Assembly (NCBI GenBank): GCA_902388455.1
Contig: CABMPD010000023.1
Span: 1 to 29,734, forward strand
From: an uncultured Alistipes sp.
Lineage (GTDB): Bacteria; Bacteroidota; Bacteroidia; Bacteroidales; UBA932
Direction of reading: 5' to 3'
DNA length: 29,734 bases
Each line of letters opens with the position of its first letter. Position 1 is the first letter of the stretch. The position numbers were made by a program, and so were the translations under genes. The notes beneath the pieces were generated by a model. That model was not told the origin of the DNA. It was given only the letters and a program-made list of their open reading frames with translations, and did not search any database. Below are positions 7,642-15,200 of the stretch, in pieces.

Positions 7642-9516
7642 ATGCTTGCAACACTGATTATACTGGGACTTTCTGTCGTATTTTTCGTATGGGGCAAGGT
7701 CCGCTCTGACATCGTGGCCCTGTGTGCGCTGATTGCCCTGCTGATATTTCACATACTGACTCCCACAGAGGCCCTCTCCGGCTTCTCCAACTCTGTGGTG
7801 ATCATGATGGCCGGACTCTTTATTGTCGGCGGCGCCATATTCCAGACCGGTCTGGCGAAGATGATCAGTTCCAAGATACTGAAATTGGCGGGAAAGAGCG
7901 AGACGCGGCTTTTCCTTCTGGTCATGATCGTGACATCGGCTATAGGCGCTTTCGTGAGCAATACCGGTACGGTCGCGCTGATGCTGCCGATAGTCGTGAG
8001 TCTCGCCGCGGGAGCCGGAGTCAATTCGGGCCGGCTGCTGATGCCGCTTGCCTTCGCCAGCAGTATGGGAGGCATGATGACCCTGATCGGTACGCCGCCC
8101 AACCTTATTATCCAGGATACACTTACCGGAGCCGGATATGAGCCGCTTGGTTTCTTCTCCTTTCTGCCCGTGGGTCTGGTCTGTGTGGCGGTAGGCGTGC
8201 TGGTGCTGCTGCCGCTCACCAAGATTTTCCTGTCAGAAAAAGGAAAGAAGGATGACCGGGCTGCTTCCGGCAAGTCCCTCAGCCAGCTGGTGAAGGAGTA
8301 CAGCCTTGCGGACAATCTGTTCCGTCTGAGGGTGACCGGCTCCTCGGATGTGGCCGGCAAGACGGTCGTGGACCTTGACCTCCGCAACCGTTACGGTCTC
8401 AACCTGATGGAAGTACGCCGCGGAGAAGGCTCCCAGCATCGTTTTCTCAAGACGGTGACTCAGAAGCTGGCCTCGTCCGACACGGTCTTTCAGGAGGGAG
8501 ATGTGCTGTATGTCTCAGGAGAGGCGGAGAATGTCAGCCGTTTCGCCGATGACTTTTTCCTGGAGATGATGGACGGCCATTCGTCGGAGATGGCGGCCGG
8601 TGCCCCTTCCTCGACGGATGCCGGCAATACATTGGATTTCTACGATATAGGTATCGCTGAGATAGTCCTTATGCCTACCTCCACCATCATCGGACGGACG
8701 GTCAAGGATGCCGGATTCAGGGACAAGTTCAATGTCAACGTCCTGGGTATCCGCCGCAAGAAGGATTATATCCTGCATGACTTGGGCAAGGAGAAGCTTC
8801 ACGGCGGGGACGTGCTCCTGGTGCAGGGTGCATGGCAGGACATAGGCCGTCTGAGCCGCGAGGATGCCGACTGGGTGGTGCTCGGGCAGCCGATGGAACA
8901 GGCTGCCAGGGTAACGCTGGACTACAAGGCGCCGGTGGCCGCTCTGATAATGCTGCTGATGATAGCCATGATGGTTTTCGACTTCATCAAGGTGGAGCCT
9001 GTGACGGCCGTGCTGATAGCCGCCGTACTGATGATACTTACCGGCTGCTTCCGCAGTGTGGAGGCCGCCTACAAGACTATCAACTGGGAGACCGTCGTGC
9101 TGTTCGCAGGCATGATGCCCATGTCCCTGGCCCTGGAGAAGACGGGAGTGTCGGCGATGATTTCCGGAGCTCTGGTCGGTGGCCTGGGATCCAACCCCTA
9201 CGTCCTGATGGCCGGCATATATTTTACCACATCCCTGATGACCATGTTCATAAGCAATACGGTGACGGCAGTGCTGATGGCTCCCATAGCCCTTACCTGT
9301 GCCATGCAGGTGGGTATCAGCCCTGTGCCCCTGCTCTTCGGAGTGACAGTAGCCGCCAGCATGTGTTTCGCCTCGCCCTTCTCCACCCCGCCCAATGCGC
9401 TGGTGATGCCCGCAGGCCAGTATACATTCATGGATTATATCAAGGTCGGACTGCCCCTTCAGATCATCATGGGCGTAGTCATGGTCTTCGTCCTGCCGCT
9501 GCTATTCCCGTTCTGA
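7642..9516 (+). CDS. SLC13/DASS-family permease with two RCK_C (TrkA-C) domains
   Basis: The protein has 624 residues. About ten membrane segments lie in two blocks (roughly 1-205 and 430-624) around a soluble middle. Each membrane half carries the family's Ser-Asn-Thr motif: SNTGT at 106-110 and SNTVTA from 538, the sites that bind Na+ and the anion in known DASS carriers. The middle (about 210-400) has two RCK_C/TrkA_C-type repeats, with VAGKTVVDLDL and IGRTVKDAG each starting one. Members with this layout include sulfate or dicarboxylate carriers of the inner membrane (SAC1/SLT-like); the substrate cannot be told from sequence. It diverges from kdsB, stands alone, and is followed by a gap with no obvious strong terminator. 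Confidence 0.92.
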   Translation: MLATLIILGLSVVFFVWGKVRSDIVALCALIALLIFHILTPTEALSGFSNSVVIMMAGLFIVGGAIFQTGLAKMISSKILKLAGKSETRLFLLVMIVTSAIGAFVSNTGTVALMLPIVVSLAAGAGVNSGRLLMPLAFASSMGGMMTLIGTPPNLIIQDTLTGAGYEPLGFFSFLPVGLVCVAVGVLVLLPLTKIFLSEKGKKDDRAASGKSLSQLVKEYSLADNLFRLRVTGSSDVAGKTVVDLDLRNRYGLNLMEVRRGEGSQHRFLKTVTQKLASSDTVFQEGDVLYVSGEAENVSRFADDFFLEMMDGHSSEMAAGAPSSTDAGNTLDFYDIGIAEIVLMPTSTIIGRTVKDAGFRDKFNVNVLGIRRKKDYILHDLGKEKLHGGDVLLVQGAWQDIGRLSREDADWVVLGQPMEQAARVTLDYKAPVAALIMLLMIAMMVFDFIKVEPVTAVLIAAVLMILTGCFRSVEAAYKTINWETVVLFAGMMPMSLALEKTGVSAMISGALVGGLGSNPYVLMAGIYFTTSLMTMFISNTVTAVLMAPIALTCAMQVGISPVPLLFGVTVAASMCFASPFSTPPNALVMPAGQYTFMDYIKVGLPLQIIMGVVMVFVLPLLFPF

Positions 9517-9593
9517 CGGTATGAATTTGAAAAACCGAGGGGATAGGATAGAATGCCGTTATCGGCACGGGGTCAAATCAATCAGCCAGTTCC

Positions 9594-9731
9594 CTAATAC
9601 TGCCTGAAATTACTTCTTACCCGCTCAATCTTGCCGAATCTTATGCGCTTGTACGCCTTGATTCTGACAAGCCTGACAATCTCCATCCTGATGGAAACTA
9701 TCACGAGTCTGCAATCTGTTCTTTTTGTCAT
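9594..9731 (-). CDS. Possible 45-residue basic micro-protein
   Basis: An ATG at 9731 opens a 45-codon frame ending in TAG at 9594-9596. The product begins MTKRTDCRLVIVSIRM and is very rich in Arg/Lys and Ile/Val, with many AGA/AGG codons unlike the host genes around it. It lies downstream of a promoter-like site and a terminator hairpin on the same strand, and its start codon lies inside an 11-bp sequence that is complementary to the predicted 5' end of that transcript. I do not recognise it. It may be a nucleic-acid-binding or membrane-active small protein, or not translated at all. Confidence 0.35.
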   Translation of the reverse strand: MTKRTDCRLVIVSIRMEIVRLVRIKAYKRIRFGKIERVRSNFRQY

Positions 9732-9750
9732 ATTGGATTAAATAAACTTC

Positions 9751-9789
9751 AAAACAAAAGCGGACATCCATTTAGGGATAGATGCCCGC
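9751..9789 (-). terminator. Rho-independent terminator / attenuator hairpin
   Basis: On the minus strand GCGGGCATC and GATGTCCGC form a 9-bp RNA stem with one G-U pair, followed by TTTTGTTTT. It lies only about 30 nt after the predicted transcript start and before the 45-codon ORF. Confidence 0.65.
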
Positions 9790-9818
9790 CTTATTTTACT
9801 ATAGTCATTCCAATATGA
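9751..9818 (-). ncRNA. Candidate small RNA / leader of about 66 nt
   Basis: A predicted transcript from about 9818 leftward would begin with a small hairpin (GTCAT/ATGAC with the loop ATTGGA), continue through an unpaired A-rich stretch and end in a 9-bp terminator hairpin with a T-rich tail. This is the usual shape of a bacterial small RNA. Its first 11 bases can instead pair with 9727-9737, covering the start codon of the 45-codon ORF if transcription reads through. No known RNA family is recognised. Confidence 0.4.
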
Positions 9819-9823
9819 CTTTG

Positions 9824-9853
9824 CAAAGTTATGGAATAAATCCTGAAAAACAA
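9824..9853 (-). promoter_or_regulatory. Bacteroidota-type promoter for the small RNA / micro-ORF
   Basis: On the minus strand the -7 element TAACTTTG (9824-9831) is preceded after 19 bp by TTG (9851-9853). The same TAACTTTGCAAAGT string is found at the higBA promoter. Confidence 0.55.
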
Positions 9854-9940
9854 GAAAAATCAGTTAACGTCTGTGAATTATTTTACGAATGTGTCAAAAT
9901 CCCAGCTGTGTCAATTTAACAAGGAATGATGTCAGAGTGT

Positions 9941-9978
9941 TATAAAACAAGAACAGAGGCTGGAAGTCCGGCCTCTGT
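9941..9978 (-). terminator. Terminator of the tRNA-Leu transcript
   Basis: ACAGAGGC (9953-9960) and GCCTCTGT (9971-9978) form a perfect 8-bp stem with a 10-nt loop. On the minus strand it is followed by TCTTGTTTTAT. It lies 8 bp from the tRNA 3' end. Confidence 0.8.
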
Positions 9979-9985
9979 CCCCTTG

Positions 9986-10067
9986 TGCGGGCGGGGGGAC
10001 TCGAACCCCCACGCCTTGCGGCACCAGATCCTAAGTCTGGCTTGGCTACCAATTACAACACGCCCGC
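9986..10067 (-). tRNA. tRNA-Leu, anticodon UAG
   Basis: The minus strand folds as a class II tRNA. The 7-bp acceptor stem is GCGGGCG/CGCCCGC, the anticodon stem is CCAGA/TCTGG around the loop CTTAGGA (anticodon TAG, reading CUN Leu codons), there is a long variable arm as expected for Leu, and the T arm is GGGGG-TTCGAGT-CCCCC. The 3' CCA is not encoded: the discriminator A is followed by CAAGG. Confidence 0.97.
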
Positions 10068-10087
10068 AGTTTTTCGGACTGCGGGCG

Positions 10088-10095
10088 CAAAGATA
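10088..10095 (-). promoter_or_regulatory. -7 element of the tRNA-Leu gene
   Basis: On the minus strand this reads TATCTTTG, 20 bp before the tRNA 5' end. Between them is a perfect 10-bp inverted repeat (10061-10070 and 10078-10087) that includes the 5' acceptor strand of the tRNA. Confidence 0.5.
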
Positions 10096-10119
10096 GTATT
10101 TTTCTTTAATATTTTAATA

Positions 10120-13100
10120 TTACCAGCGGTCCTTGTCAGCGTCGATCTGCTTGAGGAGCTCACGGACGGCTACTTCCAGCTGTTCGTCGCGGCCCTGGAC
10201 TGCCTCTTCAGGCTTGTTGCGCACGAGGAAGTCGGGCTCGAGCTGTGAGTTCTCGAGATATGTGCCTTCCTTGGTGCGGTAGCCGATGACGGGGATGCCG
10301 AAGTACATCGTGGGATCCTGGAGGGTCTCCCAGTTGACCGAGGTCATGGTGCCGGGCACGGGCATGCCGACGATGGAGCCGATGCCCTGGTGCTTGTAGA
10401 CCCAGGGTGTGCCGTGGGCGTTGGAGTAGTTGTCCTCGGCCACGAGCATGATGGAGTGCTTGTTGTAGCGGCGCGAGGGCATGTCGCAGACTACTGTACC
10501 CTGGATGACCTGCTCGAGGTATTTCTCTCCGCTGAAGAGGATCTCGATGTCCTCGTGGAGGCGGCCGCCGCCGTTGTGGCGGGTGTCGATGACGATACCG
10601 TCGCAGAGGTTGTATTTACCGAGGATGTCGGCGTAGACGTCGCGGTAGCTGCCGTCAGCCATGGAGCGGATGTGTACGTAGCCTAGGCGTCCGCCGGAGA
10701 GGCTGTCCACTTCCGCGGCACGGCTCTTGACCCAGCGCTGATAGAGCAGTTCGTTCTGCTGGCCGCTCGAGATAGGCTTGGCGACCATCTCCCAGCGCTC
10801 CTTGGTGGCGGGGTCGTAGAAGGAGAAGAGCACCTGCATGCCGCGCTTGCCGTTGATCAGAGGGAACCAGTCCTCTCCTGCGAGTACGGGCTCACCGTCT
10901 ATCTTCTCGAGGATGACGCCGGCCTTGACCTTGGAACCGGTGATGGAGAACGGACCCGGGTCGAGGACTTCGTCGATCTTCAGGCCGTCGCCCTGGTACT
11001 TCAGGTCGAAGAGCAGACCCAGTGCGGGAGTCGCCTTCTCGGCGCCCACTCCGCTGTATCCGGAGCCGGTGTGGGAGACGTTGAGCTCGCCGAGGATCTC
11101 AGAAAGCATCTCGGAGAAGTCGTAGTTGTTGTTGATGTGGGCCAGGAACGGCTCATAGTCCTTCTGGAGCCGGGCGAGGTCGACACCGTGGTAATTGGCG
11201 TTGTAGAACTTGCGCTCTTCCTGCTTGAAGACGTGTTCGAACATGTAGGCCCGCTCGGCTGCGCGGTCAAGTTCCATGCGCATGTTGAAGTCGATGGGCT
11301 TGAGCTGCTTTCCGGCAAGTGTCATTACCTGGGGACGGTAGCCGAGGATATACAGCTTCTTGCCGTCCTTGTCCAGGTGCATGGCTCCGGCGGGAATGCT
11401 TTTTCTGATCAGGGAGATGTCGCCTGTGCGGGGTTTGAGTTCCCACAGGTCGAAACCTCTCTCGAAGGAACTTAGGAAGTAGAGGGTCTCTCCGTCCTCG
11501 GTCATCGCTGCTGACAGCAGTGAGGATGACATGGGAGTCAGGCGCTGTACGCGGTCTTCCAGACCGTCCAGCTCGATGACGATGTCCTTGCTTTCCTCTT
11601 TCCTGTCAGCTGGGTCCTCGTCCTTTTTGCCTTTCTTGTCCTTGGAATCCTTGTCTTTTGCCTCTTTTTCTTTCTCTGCCTCCTTGGCCTTCTTCTCAGC
11701 TGCTTCCTCCTGTGCCTTATACAGTGCGTATTCCTCCTCGCTCATGTTGAACTCGTCGTATGCCTTGCGGTTCATGAAGGCGATGAATACGTCGTCCTGG
11801 CTGCCCCATGAGGCGTGCGAGCGCATACCGAGGCGGTTGGAGATGAAGATGACAGCGTTGCCGTCCATCACCCACTGGGGAGAGCCGTCGATGTAGCCGC
11901 TGTTGGTGATGTTGTGGATCTTCATGTCACCGGAGGCGGAGACGATGCCTATGTCGCTGTAGGGGTCGCGGCGGTTGGTTATCAGTGTGAGTGCAAACCA
12001 TTTGCCGTCAGGAGACCAGTCGTAGGAGAACTCTCCGTAATGCTGGGTGCCGTCGGTGATCTGGCGCACCTTGCCGCTCTCGAGGTTGAGGACCTTGAGG
12101 ATGTTGCGGTTCTCGATGAAGGCTACTTCCTTGCCGTCGGGCGAGAATGTGGGCCATGTGCGCTCGGCCTTCTCATCCTTGAAGAGGGGCTCCTCGTCGA
12201 TGAGGGTGGCGTAGGCAAAATGCAGCTCGTCCTCCCGGGTCATCGTGGCCTTGTAGAGGTTCCAGCGTCCGGTGCGCTCGGAGGCGTAGATGACGGTCTT
12301 GCCGTCGGGGGATACGGTGATGCCCTCTTCGGCGGCTGCGGTGCGGGTTATCTGCTTGGTGGTGCTGTACTCGCCGGTGGTGGCGAATACCTCGCCGCGG
12401 CTCTGGAGGATAATCTCCTCGCCGTCATCGGAGATGGCTATCTCGGAGACACCGCCAAGACGGATGGCCGAGGGGTGGTTGATGTTGTCGTTGAGGATGC
12501 TGACGGCCACTTTCTGAGGTTTGCCGCCCTGAGCCAGGGTGTAGATCTCGCCCTGCCATCCGAAGCAGAGGGTGCCGTCGGCGGCGCGGCTGAGGAAACG
12601 TACGGGGTGCTTGGTGAAATGGGTGAGGGCGGTGGCGTTCTCGGCGTCGTCCACTGCTGCGGAGTAGACGTTGAACGAGCCTCCGTCCCGCTCGCTGAGG
12701 AATACCATCTGGCCGTCACCGGTGAAGATAGGGTCGCGGTCCTCGCCGGGATTGGTGGTAATCTGGGTGTGGGTGCCCTCGGCGGCGTCATAGTAGAATA
12801 TGTTGCGGGCTACCGACGAGGTGTGGTGCTTGCGCCAGATGTTCTCGCTGCCTGTGCGGTCGTAGTAGAGGAAGGACTCTCCGTCGGAGTCAAAGCTGAT
12901 GCTGCACACGGGGGTGGCGGTGATCTGCTCGGGACGGCCGCCGGTGGCCTTGACGCGGTAGAGCTCGGTAATCCACGATGCGGACCACATCACGCTGGAG
13001 GCGGGGTCCTGAATCGCGGCTGAGAAGTAGATGTACTCGTCGTCCGGGGAGAATGCCAAAGGCGTCTCGGTACCGGAGTGGGTGGTGATTCTCAAGGCTT

Positions 13101-13425
13101 TGCCGCCTTCGATGCTCACCGTGAAGATGTCCATCCCGCCGAAGCGGTCGGAGACGAATGCGATGGTCCGTCCGTCGTTGGACCAGATGGGCTGGGACTC
13201 GTAGGAGTCTGTGGCGGTGAGCCTTACGGCTTCACCTCCGGCTGTGGGGACATAGTAGATGTCGCCCTGATAGGAAAATGCTATTTTGCTGCCGTCCGGG
13301 GAGATTTTGGGGTATCTCATCCAGAGGGGGGCGCCGTCCTTGGCCGCAGGCGGGGCGGCGGATGCTGCTGCATGACCGCCGAGCAGGAGGGCGGCCGAGA
13401 GCATGAGGTAGAATATTCTCTTCAT
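10120..13425 (-). CDS. Tricorn-like S41-family serine protease, secreted
   Basis: The protein has 1101 residues with a signal peptide ending AAASAAPP. The first half is a beta-propeller region of PD40/WD40-like repeats, visible as recurring SPDG/SPDDE and YFSA/FVSDR strands. A Lys/Glu/Asp-rich linker at about 577-614 follows. The second half holds the tricorn core, a PDZ-like segment (about 800-890) and the S41 protease fold. Likely catalytic residues are His785 (ELNVSH), Ser1001 (EDNYSNAHG) and Glu1058. The His-Ser spacing of 216 and Ser-Glu spacing of 57 match archaeal tricorn, and an NGGG oxyanion-type loop precedes the Ser. The archaeal enzyme trims peptides from the proteasome; Bacteroidota homologues with a signal peptide would degrade peptides outside the cytoplasm. 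It is last in the tpiA-prmA-protease unit, 30 bp after prmA. Confidence 0.93.
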   Translation of the reverse strand: MKRIFYLMLSAALLLGGHAAASAAPPAAKDGAPLWMRYPKISPDGSKIAFSYQGDIYYVPTAGGEAVRLTATDSYESQPIWSNDGRTIAFVSDRFGGMDIFTVSIEGGKALRITTHSGTETPLAFSPDDEYIYFSAAIQDPASSVMWSASWITELYRVKATGGRPEQITATPVCSISFDSDGESFLYYDRTGSENIWRKHHTSSVARNIFYYDAAEGTHTQITTNPGEDRDPIFTGDGQMVFLSERDGGSFNVYSAAVDDAENATALTHFTKHPVRFLSRAADGTLCFGWQGEIYTLAQGGKPQKVAVSILNDNINHPSAIRLGGVSEIAISDDGEEIILQSRGEVFATTGEYSTTKQITRTAAAEEGITVSPDGKTVIYASERTGRWNLYKATMTREDELHFAYATLIDEEPLFKDEKAERTWPTFSPDGKEVAFIENRNILKVLNLESGKVRQITDGTQHYGEFSYDWSPDGKWFALTLITNRRDPYSDIGIVSASGDMKIHNITNSGYIDGSPQWVMDGNAVIFISNRLGMRSHASWGSQDDVFIAFMNRKAYDEFNMSEEEYALYKAQEEAAEKKAKEAEKEKEAKDKDSKDKKGKKDEDPADRKEESKDIVIELDGLEDRVQRLTPMSSSLLSAAMTEDGETLYFLSSFERGFDLWELKPRTGDISLIRKSIPAGAMHLDKDGKKLYILGYRPQVMTLAGKQLKPIDFNMRMELDRAAERAYMFEHVFKQEERKFYNANYHGVDLARLQKDYEPFLAHINNNYDFSEMLSEILGELNVSHTGSGYSGVGAEKATPALGLLFDLKYQGDGLKIDEVLDPGPFSITGSKVKAGVILEKIDGEPVLAGEDWFPLINGKRGMQVLFSFYDPATKERWEMVAKPISSGQQNELLYQRWVKSRAAEVDSLSGGRLGYVHIRSMADGSYRDVYADILGKYNLCDGIVIDTRHNGGGRLHEDIEILFSGEKYLEQVIQGTVVCDMPSRRYNKHSIMLVAEDNYSNAHGTPWVYKHQGIGSIVGMPVPGTMTSVNWETLQDPTMYFGIPVIGYRTKEGTYLENSQLEPDFLVRNKPEEAVQGRDEQLEVAVRELLKQIDADKDRW

Positions 13426-13455
13426 ACGTGTGTTGAGTGTTTTGTGGAAAATAAA

Positions 13456-14319
13456 TTATTGGTTGAACGGTAATTTGCGGAATGTGACGGTGGCCCAGCG
13501 TTCCAGGCTGTCCGAGCCTAGGGGCTCCAGTCCCTGACGGACGGCCTCCGCCTCTATCATGGCGCTGTCCTCTTCATAGAACCCGCTGGTTATCAGCAGC
13601 GCTCCGGGCTTCATGCCCCGGGCGTAGGTGGAGAGGTCCTCGAGGATGATGTTGCGGTTGATATTGGCCAGGATCAGGTCGTATTTGCCTGCCTGGATGA
13701 GGGAGGCGTCGCCGCAGAGGGTGTGGATGCGGTCGGTGACGCGGTTGCGGCGGGCATTTTCCCTGGAGGAACGGACTGCCACCGGGTCGATGTCGATGGC
13801 ATGTACGGGGACGGCCGCCTTCATCTTGGCTGCCAGAATGGAGAGGATGCCGGTGCCGCAGCCCATGTCCAGGACCTGCAGGCCGCGGATGTCCTTCTCG
13901 TGGGCGAGCATTGTCTTGATGATCAGAGTGGTGGTCTGGTGATGTCCGGTGCCGAAGGCCATCTTGGGGTCGATGACTATCGTGTACTTGGTCCGCGGCA
14001 GGCCCTTGTGGAAGGAGGCCTTTATGGTGCAGCGGCCGTCGATGACCACGGGCTCGAAGGAGGACTCCCAGAGGGCGTTCCAGTTCTGCTCGGGAATCAG
14101 GGATAAAGAATACCTCACCGTGAACCCGTCCTGAGGTATGAGGCTCAGGACGGTCTTCAGGTGAGGTTCATGGAACTGTTCCCGGGGAATATACGCTTTC
14201 AGGTAAGGCTCTTCGGTGAGGTAGCTCTCGAATCCGAGTTCGGATATCTCGGCGGTGACTATCTCGGCGTGCTCATCGCTGAAAGGAGTGATCTCGATGG
14301 ATACTTCGATATATTCCAT
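13456..14319 (-). CDS. prmA: Ribosomal protein L11 methyltransferase
   Basis: The protein has 287 residues from the ATG at 14319 (MEYIEVSIEI). The longer frame reaching 14574 overlaps tpiA and is rejected. The N-terminal L11-binding region is followed by PEQNWNALWESSFEPV, the PrmA signature FGTGHHQTT, the SAM-binding motif DMGCGTGILSI and LANINRNII. It methylates L11 on the ribosome using S-adenosylmethionine. It begins 11 bp after the tpiA stop and 30 bp before the protease gene, so the three are probably co-transcribed; no functional link among them is apparent. Confidence 0.96.
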   Translation of the reverse strand: MEYIEVSIEITPFSDEHAEIVTAEISELGFESYLTEEPYLKAYIPREQFHEPHLKTVLSLIPQDGFTVRYSLSLIPEQNWNALWESSFEPVVIDGRCTIKASFHKGLPRTKYTIVIDPKMAFGTGHHQTTTLIIKTMLAHEKDIRGLQVLDMGCGTGILSILAAKMKAAVPVHAIDIDPVAVRSSRENARRNRVTDRIHTLCGDASLIQAGKYDLILANINRNIILEDLSTYARGMKPGALLITSGFYEEDSAMIEAEAVRQGLEPLGSDSLERWATVTFRKLPFNQ

Positions 14320-14330
14320 AGGGTGCCGGC

Positions 14331-15083
14331 TTAGTAGCTCTGTGCTATGGCGATGAAGTCGTCGGCCTTGAGGGATGCGCCTCCGATCAGGCCGCCGTCG
14401 ATGTCCTTCTGCGCGAAGAGCTCGCGGGCGTTGGAGGGCTTGCAGCTGCCGCCGTAGAGGATGGATATCTCCTCGGAAAGCTCGCCGTATCGCTCCGCTA
14501 AGGTTTTGCGGATGAAGGCGTGAATCTCCTGGGCCTGGTCCGATGTGGCGGTCTTGCCGGTGCCGATAGCCCATACGGGCTCATAGGCGATGACCACCTG
14601 TGCGAGCTGCTCGGGGCTGAGTTTGAAGAGCACCTCGCGGATCTGGGCTCCCACTACGTCGAAATGCCTGCCGGCCTCGCGCTCCTCGAGTTTCTCACCG
14701 ACGCAGAAGATGGGCCTGAGGCCGTTGGCGAGGGCGAGGACGATCTTTTCATTGAGGGTGGCGGAGGTCTCGTGGTAGTATTCCCTGCGCTCGGAGTGGC
14801 CGAGGATTACATACTGACAGCCGGCCGATGCGAGCATTGCCGCCGATACCTCGCCGGTGTAGGCTCCCTTGTCCTTGTCAGCGCAGTTCTGTGCGGAGAG
14901 GGCTGCGGGAGTGCCCTTGATGATGCCGCCTACGCGGTCGAGATGGGTGAACGGGGGGGCGAGTATGAGCTGTACGTCCGAAGGGACTTCATTGATTCTG
15001 TCTGCGATGTTCTTTGCAAGTGCGGCTCCCTCTTCGATGAGGGTGTTCATTTTCCAGTTGCCGGCTACGATTTTCTGTCTCAT
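14331..15083 (-). CDS. tpiA: Triosephosphate isomerase
   Basis: The 250-residue enzyme interconverts dihydroxyacetone phosphate and glyceraldehyde 3-phosphate in glycolysis. The family signatures are present: catalytic Lys11 in GNWKMN, the His in [10 protein letters not shown], the catalytic Glu in [14 protein letters not shown] (with flexible loop 6) and the phosphate-binding ILYGGS near the C-terminus. Length is normal and the start is fixed by [13 protein letters not shown]. It is first in the tpiA-prmA-protease unit and diverges from the trigger factor gene across 117 bp. Confidence 0.98.
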   Translation of the reverse strand: MRQKIVAGNWKMNTLIEEGAALAKNIADRINEVPSDVQLILAPPFTHLDRVGGIIKGTPAALSAQNCADKDKGAYTGEVSAAMLASAGCQYVILGHSERREYYHETSATLNEKIVLALANGLRPIFCVGEKLEEREAGRHFDVVGAQIREVLFKLSPEQLAQVVIAYEPVWAIGTGKTATSDQAQEIHAFIRKTLAERYGELSEEISILYGGSCKPSNARELFAQKDIDGGLIGGASLKADDFIAIAQSY

Positions 15084-15115
15084 ATCTTAGCGTCTTAAAT
15101 TTGTTATAGAATAGG

Positions 15116-15123
15116 CAAATATA
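15116..15123 (-). promoter_or_regulatory. -7 element for tpiA
   Basis: The minus strand reads TATATTTG, 32 bp upstream of the tpiA ATG. No convincing -33 element is seen at the usual distance. Confidence 0.45.
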
Positions 15124-15132
15124 GTTCATTCT

Positions 15133-15163
15133 TTTGTAAAATTGAGGATTTTATTTACTTTTG
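15133..15163 (+). promoter_or_regulatory. Strong Bacteroidota promoter for tig-clpP-clpX
   Basis: TTTG (15133-15136), 19 bp, then TACTTTTG (15156-15163) is an ideal Bacteroidota housekeeping promoter. The expected transcript start is near 15170, about 30 nt before the ATG. The leader has no Shine-Dalgarno and is A/T-rich, as is common in this phylum. Confidence 0.75.
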
Positions 15164-15200
15164 CGGACTTTTACAATTTTGAAAATAATATACAATCGAT

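Noticed and set aside
9727..9819. A 93-bp MITE bounded by 11-bp inverted repeats
   Set aside because: No target-site duplication at the ends, and the promoter, terminator and start-codon placement explain the repeats better. Kept only as an alternative.
9986..10087. tRNA-Leu as an integration (att) site
   Set aside because: Only 8 of 10 bases of the tRNA 3' end recur in the leader, too short for an att core, and no integrase gene is nearby.
11815..13023. A 402-codon plus-strand frame inside the tricorn-like protease gene
   Set aside because: It is antisense to a well-supported gene; its Val/Gly-rich, low-information product is the shadow of GC-rich coding DNA.
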